Assembly (NCBI GenBank): GCA_947475095.1
Contig: CANJLG010000001.1
Span: 62,001-126,000 of the forward strand
Direction: 5' to 3'
DNA length: 64,000 bases
Source of the DNA: Flavobacteriales bacterium
Lineage (GTDB): Bacteria; Bacteroidota; Bacteroidia; Flavobacteriales_D; Crocinitomicaceae
The notes beneath the pieces are model-generated. The model saw only the letters and a program-made list of their open reading frames with translations, was not told the DNA's origin and ran no database searches. Below are positions 51,911 through 62,290 of the stretch, piece after piece. The stretch's first letter is position 1. Each line of letters begins with the position of its first letter. Both the position numbers and the translations under genes were made by a program.

Positions 51911-52861
51911 TTAGCTTAACATTTCGTTCACCCATTGCTTCCCCCAATTGTCAATCTCCTCAGTGCTCCATAAGGCAGGATAAAATATTCGCTTTTGAAA
52001 CCGTGGTGGCAAATACTTTTGCCAATTCGTTCCTCCAGTGGCAGCAACGTCTGTCTCACCCTTATTAAGGTAGCGAACAGCTGACTTGTAATGCGCTAAA
52101 GGCCAATTAACATTAACATTAAGATCATTTGTACGGAGGGTATTGATGACGGAAGAACTGTTCCTGTCGTCCTCAGGGAGCCTTAAATAGACCTGCCAAA
52201 GGTTATTGCTTTTACACAAATTCGCCACTTCAATAAATCGAGCTTTATACTTTTGTTCGAATTGTGTAAGGGTAAGTGTTGCTTTTCCGGATACTTCCTC
52301 CGTTGCGCCTTCCTTCCAGTATAAGTGATCGAAAAGCGTATGGATATCTGTTTCCATCTTCATAGCCTCTTTCTTATCTTTTGCAAGTAAGTTAATAAGA
52401 TCGGTACTATAAAGTTCAATTTCACGATATTGTGCTGATTGGAAACCACTAGCTGGCAGCAAGGACATTCTAAATTTTAAGAATTGGTCCCTTTCCATTC
52501 CGGATACCATAATTTCGAAACTCTTAATTAAAGCTTCAAAATATCGATTTATTCTCGTAACGCGATCCACGAAGAATGTAGCGTCTATTTTTAAATTCTT
52601 GCCTAATTGCTCAAATTCATTGAGTGCCATCTTAAAATATAGCTCCGTAATTTGATGATAAATAATAAATACTTTTTCGTCAGGGAAACTAGTCTTGGGC
52701 TTCTGCAAGCTCAACAGTGTTTCAAGTTCAATATAATCCCAATAAGTCGTTACCTCAGCATACAATAGACCATCTAAATAAGACAATAAATCTTGACCTA
52801 ATACAGCATATTTGTTATTTAATAATTCAAGGCGCTTTATGATTTCTGGGGTCAGTTGCAT
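51911..52861 (-). CDS. Tryptophan 2,3-dioxygenase family protein
   Basis: This 316-residue haem protein of the TDO superfamily should open the indole ring of L-tryptophan to N-formylkynurenine. Family segments are DEKVFIIYHQITELYFKMALNE (with H69 as a candidate active-site or haem-adjacent His), SLLPASGFQSAQYREIELYS, and a C-terminal AATGGTNWQKYLPPRFQKR that corresponds to the TGGSTGYxYL substrate loop. The divergence from classical TDO in that loop means the substrate is not certain. No other kynurenine-pathway gene is in the window. It is convergent with the peptide-binding gene, with stops directly adjacent, and divergent from the bestrophin gene. Confidence 0.87.
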   Translation of the reverse strand: MQLTPEIIKRLELLNNKYAVLGQDLLSYLDGLLYAEVTTYWDYIELETLLSLQKPKTSFPDEKVFIIYHQITELYFKMALNEFEQLGKNLKIDATFFVDRVTRINRYFEALIKSFEIMVSGMERDQFLKFRMSLLPASGFQSAQYREIELYSTDLINLLAKDKKEAMKMETDIHTLFDHLYWKEGATEEVSGKATLTLTQFEQKYKARFIEVANLCKSNNLWQVYLRLPEDDRNSSSVINTLRTNDLNVNVNWPLAHYKSAVRYLNKGETDVAATGGTNWQKYLPPRFQKRIFYPALWSTEEIDNWGKQWVNEMLS

Positions 52862-52920
52862 TATTATTATTTTATCAATCGAAATTACTAAAAATATTTA
52901 GCTGAGTCGAAACAAAAATT

Positions 52921-52928
52921 TACTTTTG
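52921..52928 (+). promoter_or_regulatory. Possible -7 box of the bestrophin gene
   Basis: TACTTTTG matches TAnnTTTG and lies 19 bases before the ATG at 52948. No TTG is seen 17-23 bases upstream, so the promoter is incomplete by consensus. Confidence 0.4.
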
Positions 52929-52947
52929 TCTAATTAAGTTACTTATC

Positions 52948-53814
52948 ATGATAAATTACAATCCTAAAAACTGGATTAAACTAATCTTTTCATTAAATAA
53001 GAGCGACACCATTCGTATTCTTTGGAAGCAATTAATTTTTATTTCTTTGCTTGCCACCTTAATTATTATGTTGTTGCACCTTCTTACTAAAGCACATCAA
53101 GATCGATTAAGTGACTATACTAAGGAGTTAACAGCCATCTACTCTTTAATTGGATTTGTAATGTCCTTATTGCTGCTTTTTCGGACAAATGGGGCTTATG
53201 ATCGCTGGTGGGAAGGTAGAAAACTATGGGGTGCCATCGTCAATGACTGCCGAAGTGTACTCTTGAAAATCACAACTCGAATTAATAATGAAGAAGATAA
53301 AAAGGAAATTGCGCGTTTATTTAGCCTTTATATTTACAATGCGAAAAATAATTTAAGGGCAAATAAAAATAATTTAGTGTTTCAAAAATATGAAGACCCC
53401 TCGAAAGATAATAGTCCGATACAGGTAATGAAATTAATTTACATTAAATTACGAGCATTAGAAAAACAGGGAGAATTAAGCCAGGGTGATCTTATCCAAA
53501 TCGATGTTAACTTAAATGGCTTAATTGCTTCTTTAGGAGGTTGTCAGCGTATTAAAAACACACCAATTCCATTTTCATACAGTATCTTTATTAAGAAATT
53601 TATCTTTTTATACGTTATCACCTTGCCCATTGTGTTTTTTCATTTTGACTATTGGGCTGTTCTTATCACTGCCTTTGTATTTTACGCATTGGTTAGCATG
53701 GAGGTACTTGCAGAAGAAATTGAAGATCCTTTTGGAACCGATGCCAATGACTTACCCTTGGATCAAATTTGTCAGACAATAAAACAAGACCTTAATAATA
53801 TTATAGAAAATTAG
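52948..53814 (+). CDS. Bestrophin-family membrane protein
   Basis: This 288-residue inner-membrane protein belongs to the bestrophin/UPF0187 family of anion or ion channels. Hallmarks are LLLFRTNGAYDRWWEGRKLWGAIVND, which includes the conserved RTNxAYxRWWEGR motif, and the C-terminal EVLAEEIEDPFGTDANDLPLD segment with its acidic cluster at the calcium-clasp position. It has four hydrophobic regions. Its 3' end overlaps the convergent murI stop by four bases. In bacteria its physiological role is not well known. Confidence 0.92.
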   Translation: MINYNPKNWIKLIFSLNKSDTIRILWKQLIFISLLATLIIMLLHLLTKAHQDRLSDYTKELTAIYSLIGFVMSLLLLFRTNGAYDRWWEGRKLWGAIVNDCRSVLLKITTRINNEEDKKEIARLFSLYIYNAKNNLRANKNNLVFQKYEDPSKDNSPIQVMKLIYIKLRALEKQGELSQGDLIQIDVNLNGLIASLGGCQRIKNTPIPFSYSIFIKKFIFLYVITLPIVFFHFDYWAVLITAFVFYALVSMEVLAEEIEDPFGTDANDLPLDQICQTIKQDLNNIIEN

Positions 53815-54632
53815 AGTTCGATATGCGATGAACGTATATTCCTATTCATAAATTTAGAGGCTGCCTCATCAAAAAAGTCACTGTTTTCAGTAGTAAAATA
53901 AACAACTGTTCCATCCTTAGAAAGGGTATTATCTAGCTCTGTATGTCGAGATAAATAGTCAATTAACTTATCAGCAACCAAGGGCCCTTGCGCGAGTACT
54001 TGGATTTCTTTTCCGGCGATTTCTTCAATATAGCTTTGAATAACCGGGTAATGCGTACAGGCTAAAACTAGGGTGTCAATGGCCTTGTTTTGTGATAATA
54101 ATGTTGAAATATCTGCTTTAATAATCATTTTTCCTGCATCAGTATTATGCATGTTGTTTTCAATCAGGGAAACCCACATTGGACATGCATGCTGAACTAA
54201 AGTAACGTTAGGTGCAAATTTTTTCAACTCAATACCATATGAATTTGAATTGACCGTACCTTGCGTAGCAAGTACCCCTACACAATTAGTTGAAGTAACA
54301 CTGCTGATATATTCAGTACAAGGCCTTATGACTCCCAACACTCTTTTTTGATTCCCAAAACGCATTAAATCGTTTTGCTGAATAGATCGAAGGGCTTTAG
54401 CGGATGCCGTATTACATGCAATAATAATTAATTCACATCCTTGACTAAACAAAAACTCCATGGCTTCGAGCGTATAAGAATATATCACATCAAAAGAACG
54501 ATTTCCATATGGCGCTCTTGCATTGTCTCCAAAATAAATATAGTCGTAGCTAGGTAGTTTTTCTAATAATTCAGACAAGACGGTTAGGCCTCCATAACCC
54601 GAATCGAAAACGCCAATGGGAACCTTTTTCAT
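53811..54632 (-). CDS. murI: Glutamate racemase
   Basis: This enzyme supplies D-glutamate for peptidoglycan. It has 273 residues, the normal size. The two catalytic cysteines are visible: IACNTASA (C73) and LACTHYPV (C192). The N-terminal GVFDSGYGGLTVL gives the conserved D10 and the glycine turn, and YFGDNARAPYG is the substrate loop. The start at ATG 54632 lies four bases after a TAGTTTTG box. The gene is last in the uppS-bamA-skp-skp-murI run, but a terminator and its own promoter separate it from skp. Confidence 0.96.
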   Translation of the reverse strand: MKKVPIGVFDSGYGGLTVLSELLEKLPSYDYIYFGDNARAPYGNRSFDVIYSYTLEAMEFLFSQGCELIIIACNTASAKALRSIQQNDLMRFGNQKRVLGVIRPCTEYISSVTSTNCVGVLATQGTVNSNSYGIELKKFAPNVTLVQHACPMWVSLIENNMHNTDAGKMIIKADISTLLSQNKAIDTLVLACTHYPVIQSYIEEIAGKEIQVLAQGPLVADKLIDYLSRHTELDNTLSKDGTVVYFTTENSDFFDEAASKFMNRNIRSSHIEL

Positions 54633-54636
54633 AGCT

Positions 54637-54664
54637 CAAAACTACATAAAAAAAGGGCAACCAA
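54637..54664 (-). promoter_or_regulatory. Promoter of murI, overlapping the upstream terminator
   Basis: On the minus strand TTG (54664-54662), a 17-base spacer and TAGTTTTG (54644-54637) fit the consensus, and four bases follow before the murI ATG. The -33 TTG lies in the loop of the terminator hairpin at 54647-54676. Confidence 0.6.
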
Positions 54665-54676
54665 CGATTGCCCTTC
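54647..54676 (-). terminator. Intrinsic terminator of the bamA-skp-skp run
   Basis: The 7-bp stem AGGGCAA (54654-54660) with TTGCCCT (54668-54674) has a 7-base loop. On the minus strand it runs into seven T (54653-54647), just downstream of the skp stop at 54695. Confidence 0.85.
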
Positions 54677-54694
54677 TAAAATTAATCGAACAAT

Positions 54695-55210
54695 TTATTT
54701 CTTCATTGACTCGGCATCCAAACGTAATAATTCAATTAATACTTCTGCTGTAATATCCATACCACCTTTAAAATATAGCGTAGTGGACTCGTCGATTACA
54801 TAATTAATTTTTTTTCTGTCTGAAACAATTTCAACTGATTTCTGAACCATTTCTAGAATCGGCTTATTTAATTCTTGATTATAGATTTGCAATTCCTGTT
54901 GAAGGGCTGTTTGCCTATCTTCAAGTCCTTGTTGCTTTTTCATTATTTTCTCCTCTTCGATTTTTAAAATAACTGGAGACCAAGAGCCTTTATTTTGTTC
55001 ATATTTTTTGTATGCCTCCTCTAAATCTTTTTGAATTTCTGTCAGCTCTTTATACCCATCTTGTTCAAATTTCTTAAGCTTATCCATAGCGGCTTTGCGA
55101 GAAGGCATGGTATCTAATAACTGTTGAGAATTAACATGAGCTAACTTCATTTGTGCATTTGCATTAATTGCGGCAAACATTAACGCGATAACAAGGACTA
55201 CTTTTTTCAT
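54695..55210 (-). CDS. OmpH/Skp family periplasmic chaperone (second copy)
   Basis: This 171-residue exported protein (signal peptide to about NANAQ, residue 20) has the OmpH/Skp fold: a short beta segment, KLAHVNSQQLLDTMPSRKAA, followed by long charged helices (DKLKKFEQDGYKELTEIQKDLEEAYKKYE, of which the helical 'tentacle' is typical) and a closing strand KINYVIDESTTLYFKGG. Skp trimers hold unfolded outer-membrane proteins on the way to BamA. It lies 23 bases after another OmpH copy and in the bamA run, which supports this role. Confidence 0.92.
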   Translation of the reverse strand: MKKVVLVIALMFAAINANAQMKLAHVNSQQLLDTMPSRKAAMDKLKKFEQDGYKELTEIQKDLEEAYKKYEQNKGSWSPVILKIEEEKIMKKQQGLEDRQTALQQELQIYNQELNKPILEMVQKSVEIVSDRKKINYVIDESTTLYFKGGMDITAEVLIELLRLDAESMKK

Positions 55211-55233
55211 TTTTATATATATAAATTAACTAA

Positions 55234-55749
55234 TTACTCTTTACTTATTCCCATTTCCTCTAACACCGTATTGCTAATGTCGTATTCTTTTTCAGCGTAA
55301 ACCAAATTGCTTTGATTAGACTTGTCAAACACAAAAGCATACCCTTCTCTTTTTGCAATTTTCTTCATCGCATTAAACACACGGTCTTGAATTGGCTGGA
55401 TAAACTCTTGTCTTTTTAAAAAATAATCTCCATTAACACCAAAATACTGTGTTTGCAATTCTATTGTTTCTTTATCTAATTTTTCAATTTCGCTTTTTCG
55501 TTTTTCTTTTTCTTCATTCGGTAATAAGACTTCCTCTTTGTTAAAGTTATCTCGTTTTGTTTTTATAAAAGCAAAGCGATCCTCCACTTCTTTTGTCCAT
55601 TTAAGAGACAGTTTATCAAGCTTTTCTTTTGCTTCAATATATTCTGGAATATTTTTGAGAATGTAATCCGAATCTATAAATGCGTAGGACTGCGCTTTAG
55701 CAAAGCCAATGCCAAATAAAAACAAAATACTAAATAATATTATTTTCAT
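55234..55749 (-). CDS. OmpH/Skp family periplasmic chaperone (first copy)
   Basis: This 171-residue protein has a signal peptide (to about GFAKAQ, residue 20). The OmpH pattern is SYAFIDSDYILKNIPEYIEAKEKL, long coiled-coil helices with EKEKRKSEIEKLDKETIEL, and a C-terminal AKREGYAFVFDKSNQSNLVYAEK strand. It is the same length as its downstream partner but clearly divergent, so the pair probably forms mixed or client-specific chaperones. It begins 57 bases after bamA. Confidence 0.92.
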   Translation of the reverse strand: MKIILFSILFLFGIGFAKAQSYAFIDSDYILKNIPEYIEAKEKLDKLSLKWTKEVEDRFAFIKTKRDNFNKEEVLLPNEEKEKRKSEIEKLDKETIELQTQYFGVNGDYFLKRQEFIQPIQDRVFNAMKKIAKREGYAFVFDKSNQSNLVYAEKEYDISNTVLEEMGISKE

Positions 55750-55806
55750 TTCAAAAATTTTTGGTGCTTCGGAACGGCGAAGTTAAGATATTATTGTAAA
55801 TTTCTA

Positions 55807-58362
55807 TCATAATTCGCCAAGATTCATACCAATAGTAAAACTCAATTTTGGGTTAAATCCTTTTTGCTGAATGGATTGATCCGAAGTTCCTCCGAGGCCA
55901 CTTGACCAACTATCTAAACGGTCAAAGCCTAAGCCATAATCTAAGCCTAACATACCAAACATAGGTAAAAAGACACGGATCCCTACACCAGCAGTTCGTT
56001 TAACATTGAAAGGGTTAAATTTATCAAAAGTAGGATAAGAATTCCCTGCTTCTAAAAATGCTAAGGCATAAAAAGTGGCTTGAGGATTAAGTGAAATAGG
56101 ATAACGAAGTTCTAGCGTGTATTTTGCTACAATTGGATCGCCACCAGTAGAAGAAACAGATTGATCCTCATATCCTCTCAATGCAATGATTTCCCTGCCT
56201 CCTAACTGATTTACACCTGAAAGGCCACTTCCTCCTACTGAATACCTTTCAAAAGGCGTCACACCCTTGGATAAGTTATATGCCCCGATATAACCAAAAC
56301 CAAATCTTGGCATTAGAATTAATTTTTTATCCGGTGTAAGCGGTAAATACCATTCTCCTGTAAATTTAAAACGATAGTATTCTAGGTAATGATAGCGATC
56401 TTTGGGGGATAGGGAGCTGTAGTCTTTATCCGGTAAAAAGGCAGAATAAGGAAGCGTCGCTTTAGCGGTAAATGTAAAATTAGACCCGCTTTGAGGATAA
56501 ATTGGAGCGCTCACCGAACTTCGCTGTAGTATATATTTTAACGCTATATCATTAGCGTATCCTTGCGGGAACAAAGGAAATCGGAAATCTTTAACAACGT
56601 CATAATACTGATAACTAAGATCATAGTATGCGGTAAAATAATCATCTGGCCACCTCTTTCTTCTTTGTAGTCCGCACCCAACACCGGTAATTGATAAGCC
56701 GGTATAAGCAGGATTTGATCTAATTAATCCATTAGACGATAATGCGGTATTATTTATCCAAAACGACAAGGAATTCGCTTTCTTGCCACCTAACCAAGGT
56801 TCAGTAAATGAAAAATTATACCCTTGATAAAAACGTCCATTTGATTGAGCGCGAATGGAAAGTCGCTGGCCGTCCCCTGAAGGCAATGGGGTCCATGCAG
56901 ATTTATTAAAAATATTTTTAGCAGAAAAATTATTAAATGTTAATCCCAGGGTACCGATGATTCGACCTGAAGATGTTGGTCCTGCGCCACCATAACCACC
57001 TGACAATTCAATTTGATCAGAAGACTTTTCTTCAACAACATACTCAATATCAACAGTTCCTTTTGCAGGGTCGGGCAGAGGATTTACCTGAAAGCCTTGC
57101 TCGTTGAAAAACCCTAATTGTGAAAGTTCTCGTTGCGTTCTGATAATATCTGCTTTATTAAAAAGGTCACCAGGTTTGGTTCTAATTTCACGTAAAATCA
57201 CATAGTCATTTGTTTTATTATTTCCCCGAATAGTGATTTCCCCGATTCGGGCTTCTTTCCCCTCTATAATTCTGATTTGATAACTGATTTTATTATTTGC
57301 CACGTTGGTTTCTACGGGAATTACCTGGAAAAATAAATGCCCTTTATCCATATAAAGCGAAGAGATGTCCCTCCCATCACCATTCCCTTTAAGACGTTGA
57401 TCGAGCAAATCTTTATTAAAAACATCCCCGTTTTTTATTCCTAAAACCGTATCTAAAAAGCTAGATCTATATTTTGAATTCCCGATCCAATCAATGTCCC
57501 CAAAAAGGTACTTTTCCCCTTCATTAATAACAATGTTAATGGCAAGATTTTTATCATCAACCTTATAAACAGTATCAAAGGTTATCATAGCATCCCGTAA
57601 ACCAACAGCATTAAACTTAGCTAGCAAAGCGAGTTTATCTTTTTCAAATGTTGATGTGGTGAATTTAGATCGCTTAATAATCCTCAGAATCGACTTCTGT
57701 TTTGTGTCTTTCATAGCAAGCTTCAATTTCCATGTTGGAACACTTTGGTTTCCGGAAATAGCAAGCGGTTTTATTCCAATTTTCACCCCCTTTTCAACGT
57801 TAATTAAAAATATTTCAGAGTCATTAATTAATGTGTCTTTTATTCGAATGATATCAACTGATACATCATAAAATGATTTATCCCTAAAATAGCCTTTGAT
57901 TTTGTTTTTTGTTTGAAATACTAAGTTTTCTGTTATTGTTTTTCCAGAGAACAATGAAATTTCTTCACGCACTTTATCTGCTTCCCGTCGAGATATTCCT
58001 GTGAACTTGAACCTTGAAAGCTTCGGTCTTGTCGTCAGCTCTATGACAAGGTAAATCACGCCTGCAACTTCTTTCTCGGCATAAATAGAGATGTTTGAAA
58101 AAAGCCCTTCATCCCAAAGCCTTCGTATTGCATTAGAGATTTGATCGCTTGGAAGTTTGATGTTTTGACCTTGTTTAAGACCTGCGATAAGCTTGATTCC
58201 TTGATGGTCGTAATTATCTGCGCCAATAATACGAATGGGGCCTATTTCATATTCAACCGGAGAGGAGTAGTCAAAGCTCAACTCCCCAAATGTAATAGGG
58301 TCATTTTGTGCAAACGAAATTATTTGGGTTACTAAGAAAAAAAATAAACTTATTCTCTTCAT
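55807..58362 (-). CDS. bamA: Outer membrane protein assembly factor BamA
   Basis: This 851-residue Omp85 protein inserts beta-barrels into the outer membrane. It has a signal peptide (to about SFAQ), then POTRA domains over about residues 45-440 (GPIRIIGADNYDHQGIKLI, LSRFKFTGISRREADKVR, GIKPLAISGNQSVPTWKL and EARIGEITIRGNNKTNDYVIL mark their strands and helices), then a 16-strand barrel. The catalytic L6 loop motif is present as ALRGYEDQS. The C-terminus ends in an aromatic/hydrophobic strand (LSFTIGMNLGEL). It follows uppS by five bases and is followed by the two OmpH genes, a conserved Bacteroidota layout. Confidence 0.96.
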   Translation of the reverse strand: MKRISLFFFLVTQIISFAQNDPITFGELSFDYSSPVEYEIGPIRIIGADNYDHQGIKLIAGLKQGQNIKLPSDQISNAIRRLWDEGLFSNISIYAEKEVAGVIYLVIELTTRPKLSRFKFTGISRREADKVREEISLFSGKTITENLVFQTKNKIKGYFRDKSFYDVSVDIIRIKDTLINDSEIFLINVEKGVKIGIKPLAISGNQSVPTWKLKLAMKDTKQKSILRIIKRSKFTTSTFEKDKLALLAKFNAVGLRDAMITFDTVYKVDDKNLAINIVINEGEKYLFGDIDWIGNSKYRSSFLDTVLGIKNGDVFNKDLLDQRLKGNGDGRDISSLYMDKGHLFFQVIPVETNVANNKISYQIRIIEGKEARIGEITIRGNNKTNDYVILREIRTKPGDLFNKADIIRTQRELSQLGFFNEQGFQVNPLPDPAKGTVDIEYVVEEKSSDQIELSGGYGGAGPTSSGRIIGTLGLTFNNFSAKNIFNKSAWTPLPSGDGQRLSIRAQSNGRFYQGYNFSFTEPWLGGKKANSLSFWINNTALSSNGLIRSNPAYTGLSITGVGCGLQRRKRWPDDYFTAYYDLSYQYYDVVKDFRFPLFPQGYANDIALKYILQRSSVSAPIYPQSGSNFTFTAKATLPYSAFLPDKDYSSLSPKDRYHYLEYYRFKFTGEWYLPLTPDKKLILMPRFGFGYIGAYNLSKGVTPFERYSVGGSGLSGVNQLGGREIIALRGYEDQSVSSTGGDPIVAKYTLELRYPISLNPQATFYALAFLEAGNSYPTFDKFNPFNVKRTAGVGIRVFLPMFGMLGLDYGLGFDRLDSWSSGLGGTSDQSIQQKGFNPKLSFTIGMNLGEL

Positions 58363-58367
58363 ATTTT

Positions 58368-59093
58368 TTATACTATTTGTTCTGAAGTTTTTCCAAATCG
58401 CCGCTCCCTTTTTTGATAATCAATAATGGCGGCAAGTAAGTGTTCTCTTCTAAATTCTGGCCAATAGATGTTCGTAAAATGAAATTCTGTATAGGCAATT
58501 TGCCAAAGCATAAAATTACTTACTCGATTTTCTCCACTCGTTCTAATCAACAATTCTGGATCTGGAATAGCGTTGGTATACAAATAATTCGCTATTAATT
58601 CTGGTGTTATTTGTGCCGTGCTTATGTTTTTTTTGTTTAATAAAATAAAGTGAAACGCTCTGGCAATCTCTATTCTAGCGCTATAGTTTATTGCTAATAC
58701 AAGCGTAATTCCTGTATTATTTTTTGTTTTTTCAATCGCTTTCTCTATGCTATGCTTACAGTTTTCTGGAAGCCCATTAATGTCGCCAATCGTCATTAAT
58801 CGTACGCCATTATTATCAAGACTATCGAGTTCTGAGGTAATTGCATCAATGAGAAGGTTCATTAATCCATCAATTTCTTTTTGAGGTCGTGACCAATTTT
58901 CTGTTGAAAAAGCATAAAGAGTTAAAAATTTTACGCCGAATTCTTTTGCTGTTTTAAGTGTGTCTCGGACTGCCTCTACCCCTGAAGCGTGGCCAAAAAG
59001 GCGATCCTTTCCTTGTTCTTTTGCCCAACGGCCGTTCCCATCCATTATGATTGCAATATGACTAGGGATATTATTATAATCTAAGGCCGACAT
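58368..59093 (-). CDS. uppS: Isoprenyl (undecaprenyl) diphosphate synthase
   Basis: This cis-prenyltransferase makes the C55 lipid carrier for peptidoglycan from isoprenoid units of the dxs/dxr pathway. It has 241 residues from ATG 59093; a GTG two codons upstream (59099) is not needed. Motifs are HIAIIMDGNGRWAK (catalytic D18), LTLYAFSTENWSRP, and the C-terminal PELLIRTSGENRVSNFMLWQ with AYTEFHFTNIYWPEF, all diagnostic. Function is certain at family level. The gene is just upstream of bamA. Confidence 0.97.
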   Translation of the reverse strand: MSALDYNNIPSHIAIIMDGNGRWAKEQGKDRLFGHASGVEAVRDTLKTAKEFGVKFLTLYAFSTENWSRPQKEIDGLMNLLIDAITSELDSLDNNGVRLMTIGDINGLPENCKHSIEKAIEKTKNNTGITLVLAINYSARIEIARAFHFILLNKKNISTAQITPELIANYLYTNAIPDPELLIRTSGENRVSNFMLWQIAYTEFHFTNIYWPEFRREHLLAAIIDYQKRERRFGKTSEQIV

Positions 59094-59192
59094 TGACACT
59101 ATATATTTATTGCTAAAATAAGGAAAGTATTCACGGTAAAAAAATAATTTTCATTCAGTGCGCCCCTTGAATAATTAATATCGAGGGCCTTT

Positions 59193-59471
59193 TTATTCAG
59201 CAAGAACAATAGCTTTATTAGTTAACATTTCAAGAATGCCTCCTTTTATCTCATACACGCCTATTGATTTATCAGCAGGATCAATTTTCAAGCTTCCTAA
59301 ATCTTCTGATTCATTTGATAATTTAATTCTAACTTCTCCCGATTTTAGTGCAGATATAATGTCAGTGTGATTACTTAATAATTGGAACTGCCCATTTAAA
59401 CCGGGCAGGGTTACAGAAACGACGTCTCCTTTATAAATGATTGATTCTGGGGTAACTATTTCAAGTTTCAT
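59193..59471 (-). CDS. atpC: F1Fo ATP synthase epsilon subunit, short form
   Basis: This 92-residue protein contains the N-terminal beta-sandwich of the epsilon subunit: LEIVTPESIIYKGDVVSVTLPG, GQFQLLSNHTDIISAL and GILEMLTNKAIVLAE. It stops there. The C-terminal two-helix domain that inhibits ATP hydrolysis in longer epsilon subunits (about 130-140 residues) is missing. Short forms are usual in Bacteroidota. ATG 59471 is preferred to a GTG directly before it. It starts 12 bases after atpD; the rest of the ATP synthase genes are not in the window. Confidence 0.93.
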   Translation of the reverse strand: MKLEIVTPESIIYKGDVVSVTLPGLNGQFQLLSNHTDIISALKSGEVRIKLSNESEDLGSLKIDPADKSIGVYEIKGGILEMLTNKAIVLAE

Positions 59472-59483
59472 CACTGTAATTAT

Positions 59484-61043
<1,560 letters not shown>

Positions 61044-61078
61044 CTAAAAAGAGCAAAAATTTATTATCTATTTTATCC

Positions 61079-62290
61079 TTATTCTCTTACAAGAAATTTT
61101 GCGGTGAAAAAGGAAAATAGAGTGCCTGTTGTGATCAATACCATCATTGAAGTAAACACCTCCAGAAAGTTTACCTGAATAGGAAATGGCAATCCACCTC
61201 CTGGTATCGTTATTAAACTATATTTTAACTGTAGAATACAAATTCCTAGTCCAAGCAACACCCCTAAAAAAATACCGGACCCTGAAATTAAAATGCCTTC
61301 CAAAAAGAATATTGAAAAAACATTATTCTTAGTTAACCCTATACTTTTAAGCACACTAATGCTTTCCTTTTTCTCTAAATAAATCATGGTAACTGACGCT
61401 ACCAAATTAAATACTGCCAAAAGGAAAATAAATAATAAAATAATTAAAACTATTAGTTTTTCGCTTTTGCTTGTTTTATAAATCAACTCGTTTTTTTCCG
61501 CATTCGTTTTAACAATAAAATTATCCCCTAATAGTTTTTGAATTTGATCTTTTATTTTATGATTATCCTCACCGGTTTTTGGCTGAATATATATGTGTGT
61601 TAGCTGATCCTCAAGATTGAGCAAGTTTTTCACAAAAGATAAGTTGGCTAGCACAACCGACTCATTCGTTTCTTTATTGTAATTAATGATTCCTTTAATA
61701 TTGAAAGGTGTTTGAAAAAATGGGTTTTTTCCTAATTTTAATTTTATATCGTTTTTTGGGGCGTAAATTATTATATTGTCTGATTCAGTACTAACATTAC
61801 TAAGCGATAAATTATTGGCAAGACCGGCTCCAATTAGCCCAAAATTATTTTCTTCTTGCTCCTCTTGGGGAAGTAGTGGCTTTCCAAAAATTAAATGATC
61901 TTTTTGGTGAATATTAATCATCTCCAAAAATTGCAATTCAACCCCCATTATGGTGGCATTCACCCATTTCTCTTCATTCCGTAAAATTACCGTCTCTTCT
62001 ATGCCTTTAGAAATACGTGATATACCCTTTAAATTGGATAACTTTATCCAAGGAACTTGGTTTTCAATCATCGTTTTACCCTTACTTGGTGTAATTATTA
62101 CGCCTTGGTCAAATTCTGTATACAAATCACCAATCATCGATTCGATTCCGTTAAATGATGACAGTAATATAATCATTGCGGCGGAAATAACCATAACCCC
62201 CATAACAGAAATACGCGTAATAATAGTTACGGCTTGACGCTTGTTTTTAGAAAACAAATACCTAAGCGCTATGTAGAATGGAACTTTAAT
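61079..62290 (-). CDS. LolC/FtsX-type ABC permease, probably with an ATT start codon
   Basis: This lipoprotein-releasing or MacB-type permease of the FtsX family has one N-terminal membrane helix (around ISVMGVMVISAAMIILLSS) and three C-terminal ones (LIVLIILLFIFLLAVFNLV, GILISGSGIFLGVLLGL and VFTSMMVLITTGTLFSFF), with a periplasmic domain between. The nearest usual start is TTG 62257, but relatives begin with a conserved FYIAxRYLFSK that is encoded in frame upstream here (KVPFYIALRYLFSKNK). The only start possibility before the in-frame stop is the ATT at 62290, overlapping the rbfA stop. I annotate this 403-residue form. No ATPase partner is adjacent. Confidence 0.8.
   Translation of the reverse strand: MKVPFYIALRYLFSKNKRQAVTIITRISVMGVMVISAAMIILLSSFNGIESMIGDLYTEFDQGVIITPSKGKTMIENQVPWIKLSNLKGISRISKGIEETVILRNEEKWVNATIMGVELQFLEMINIHQKDHLIFGKPLLPQEEQEENNFGLIGAGLANNLSLSNVSTESDNIIIYAPKNDIKLKLGKNPFFQTPFNIKGIINYNKETNESVVLANLSFVKNLLNLEDQLTHIYIQPKTGEDNHKIKDQIQKLLGDNFIVKTNAEKNELIYKTSKSEKLIVLIILLFIFLLAVFNLVASVTMIYLEKKESISVLKSIGLTKNNVFSIFFLEGILISGSGIFLGVLLGLGICILQLKYSLITIPGGGLPFPIQVNFLEVFTSMMVLITTGTLFSFFTAKFLVRE

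Noticed and set aside
55767..55782. Hairpin CTTCG/CGAAG between bamA and the first OmpH gene
   Set aside because: The stem is only five base pairs, it lacks a T tract, and the genes around it seem to be co-transcribed; too weak for a terminator or riboswitch.
59150..59192. Possible terminator after atpC
   Set aside because: The GC-rich arms around the AT-rich centre do not pair well enough to form a clear stem.
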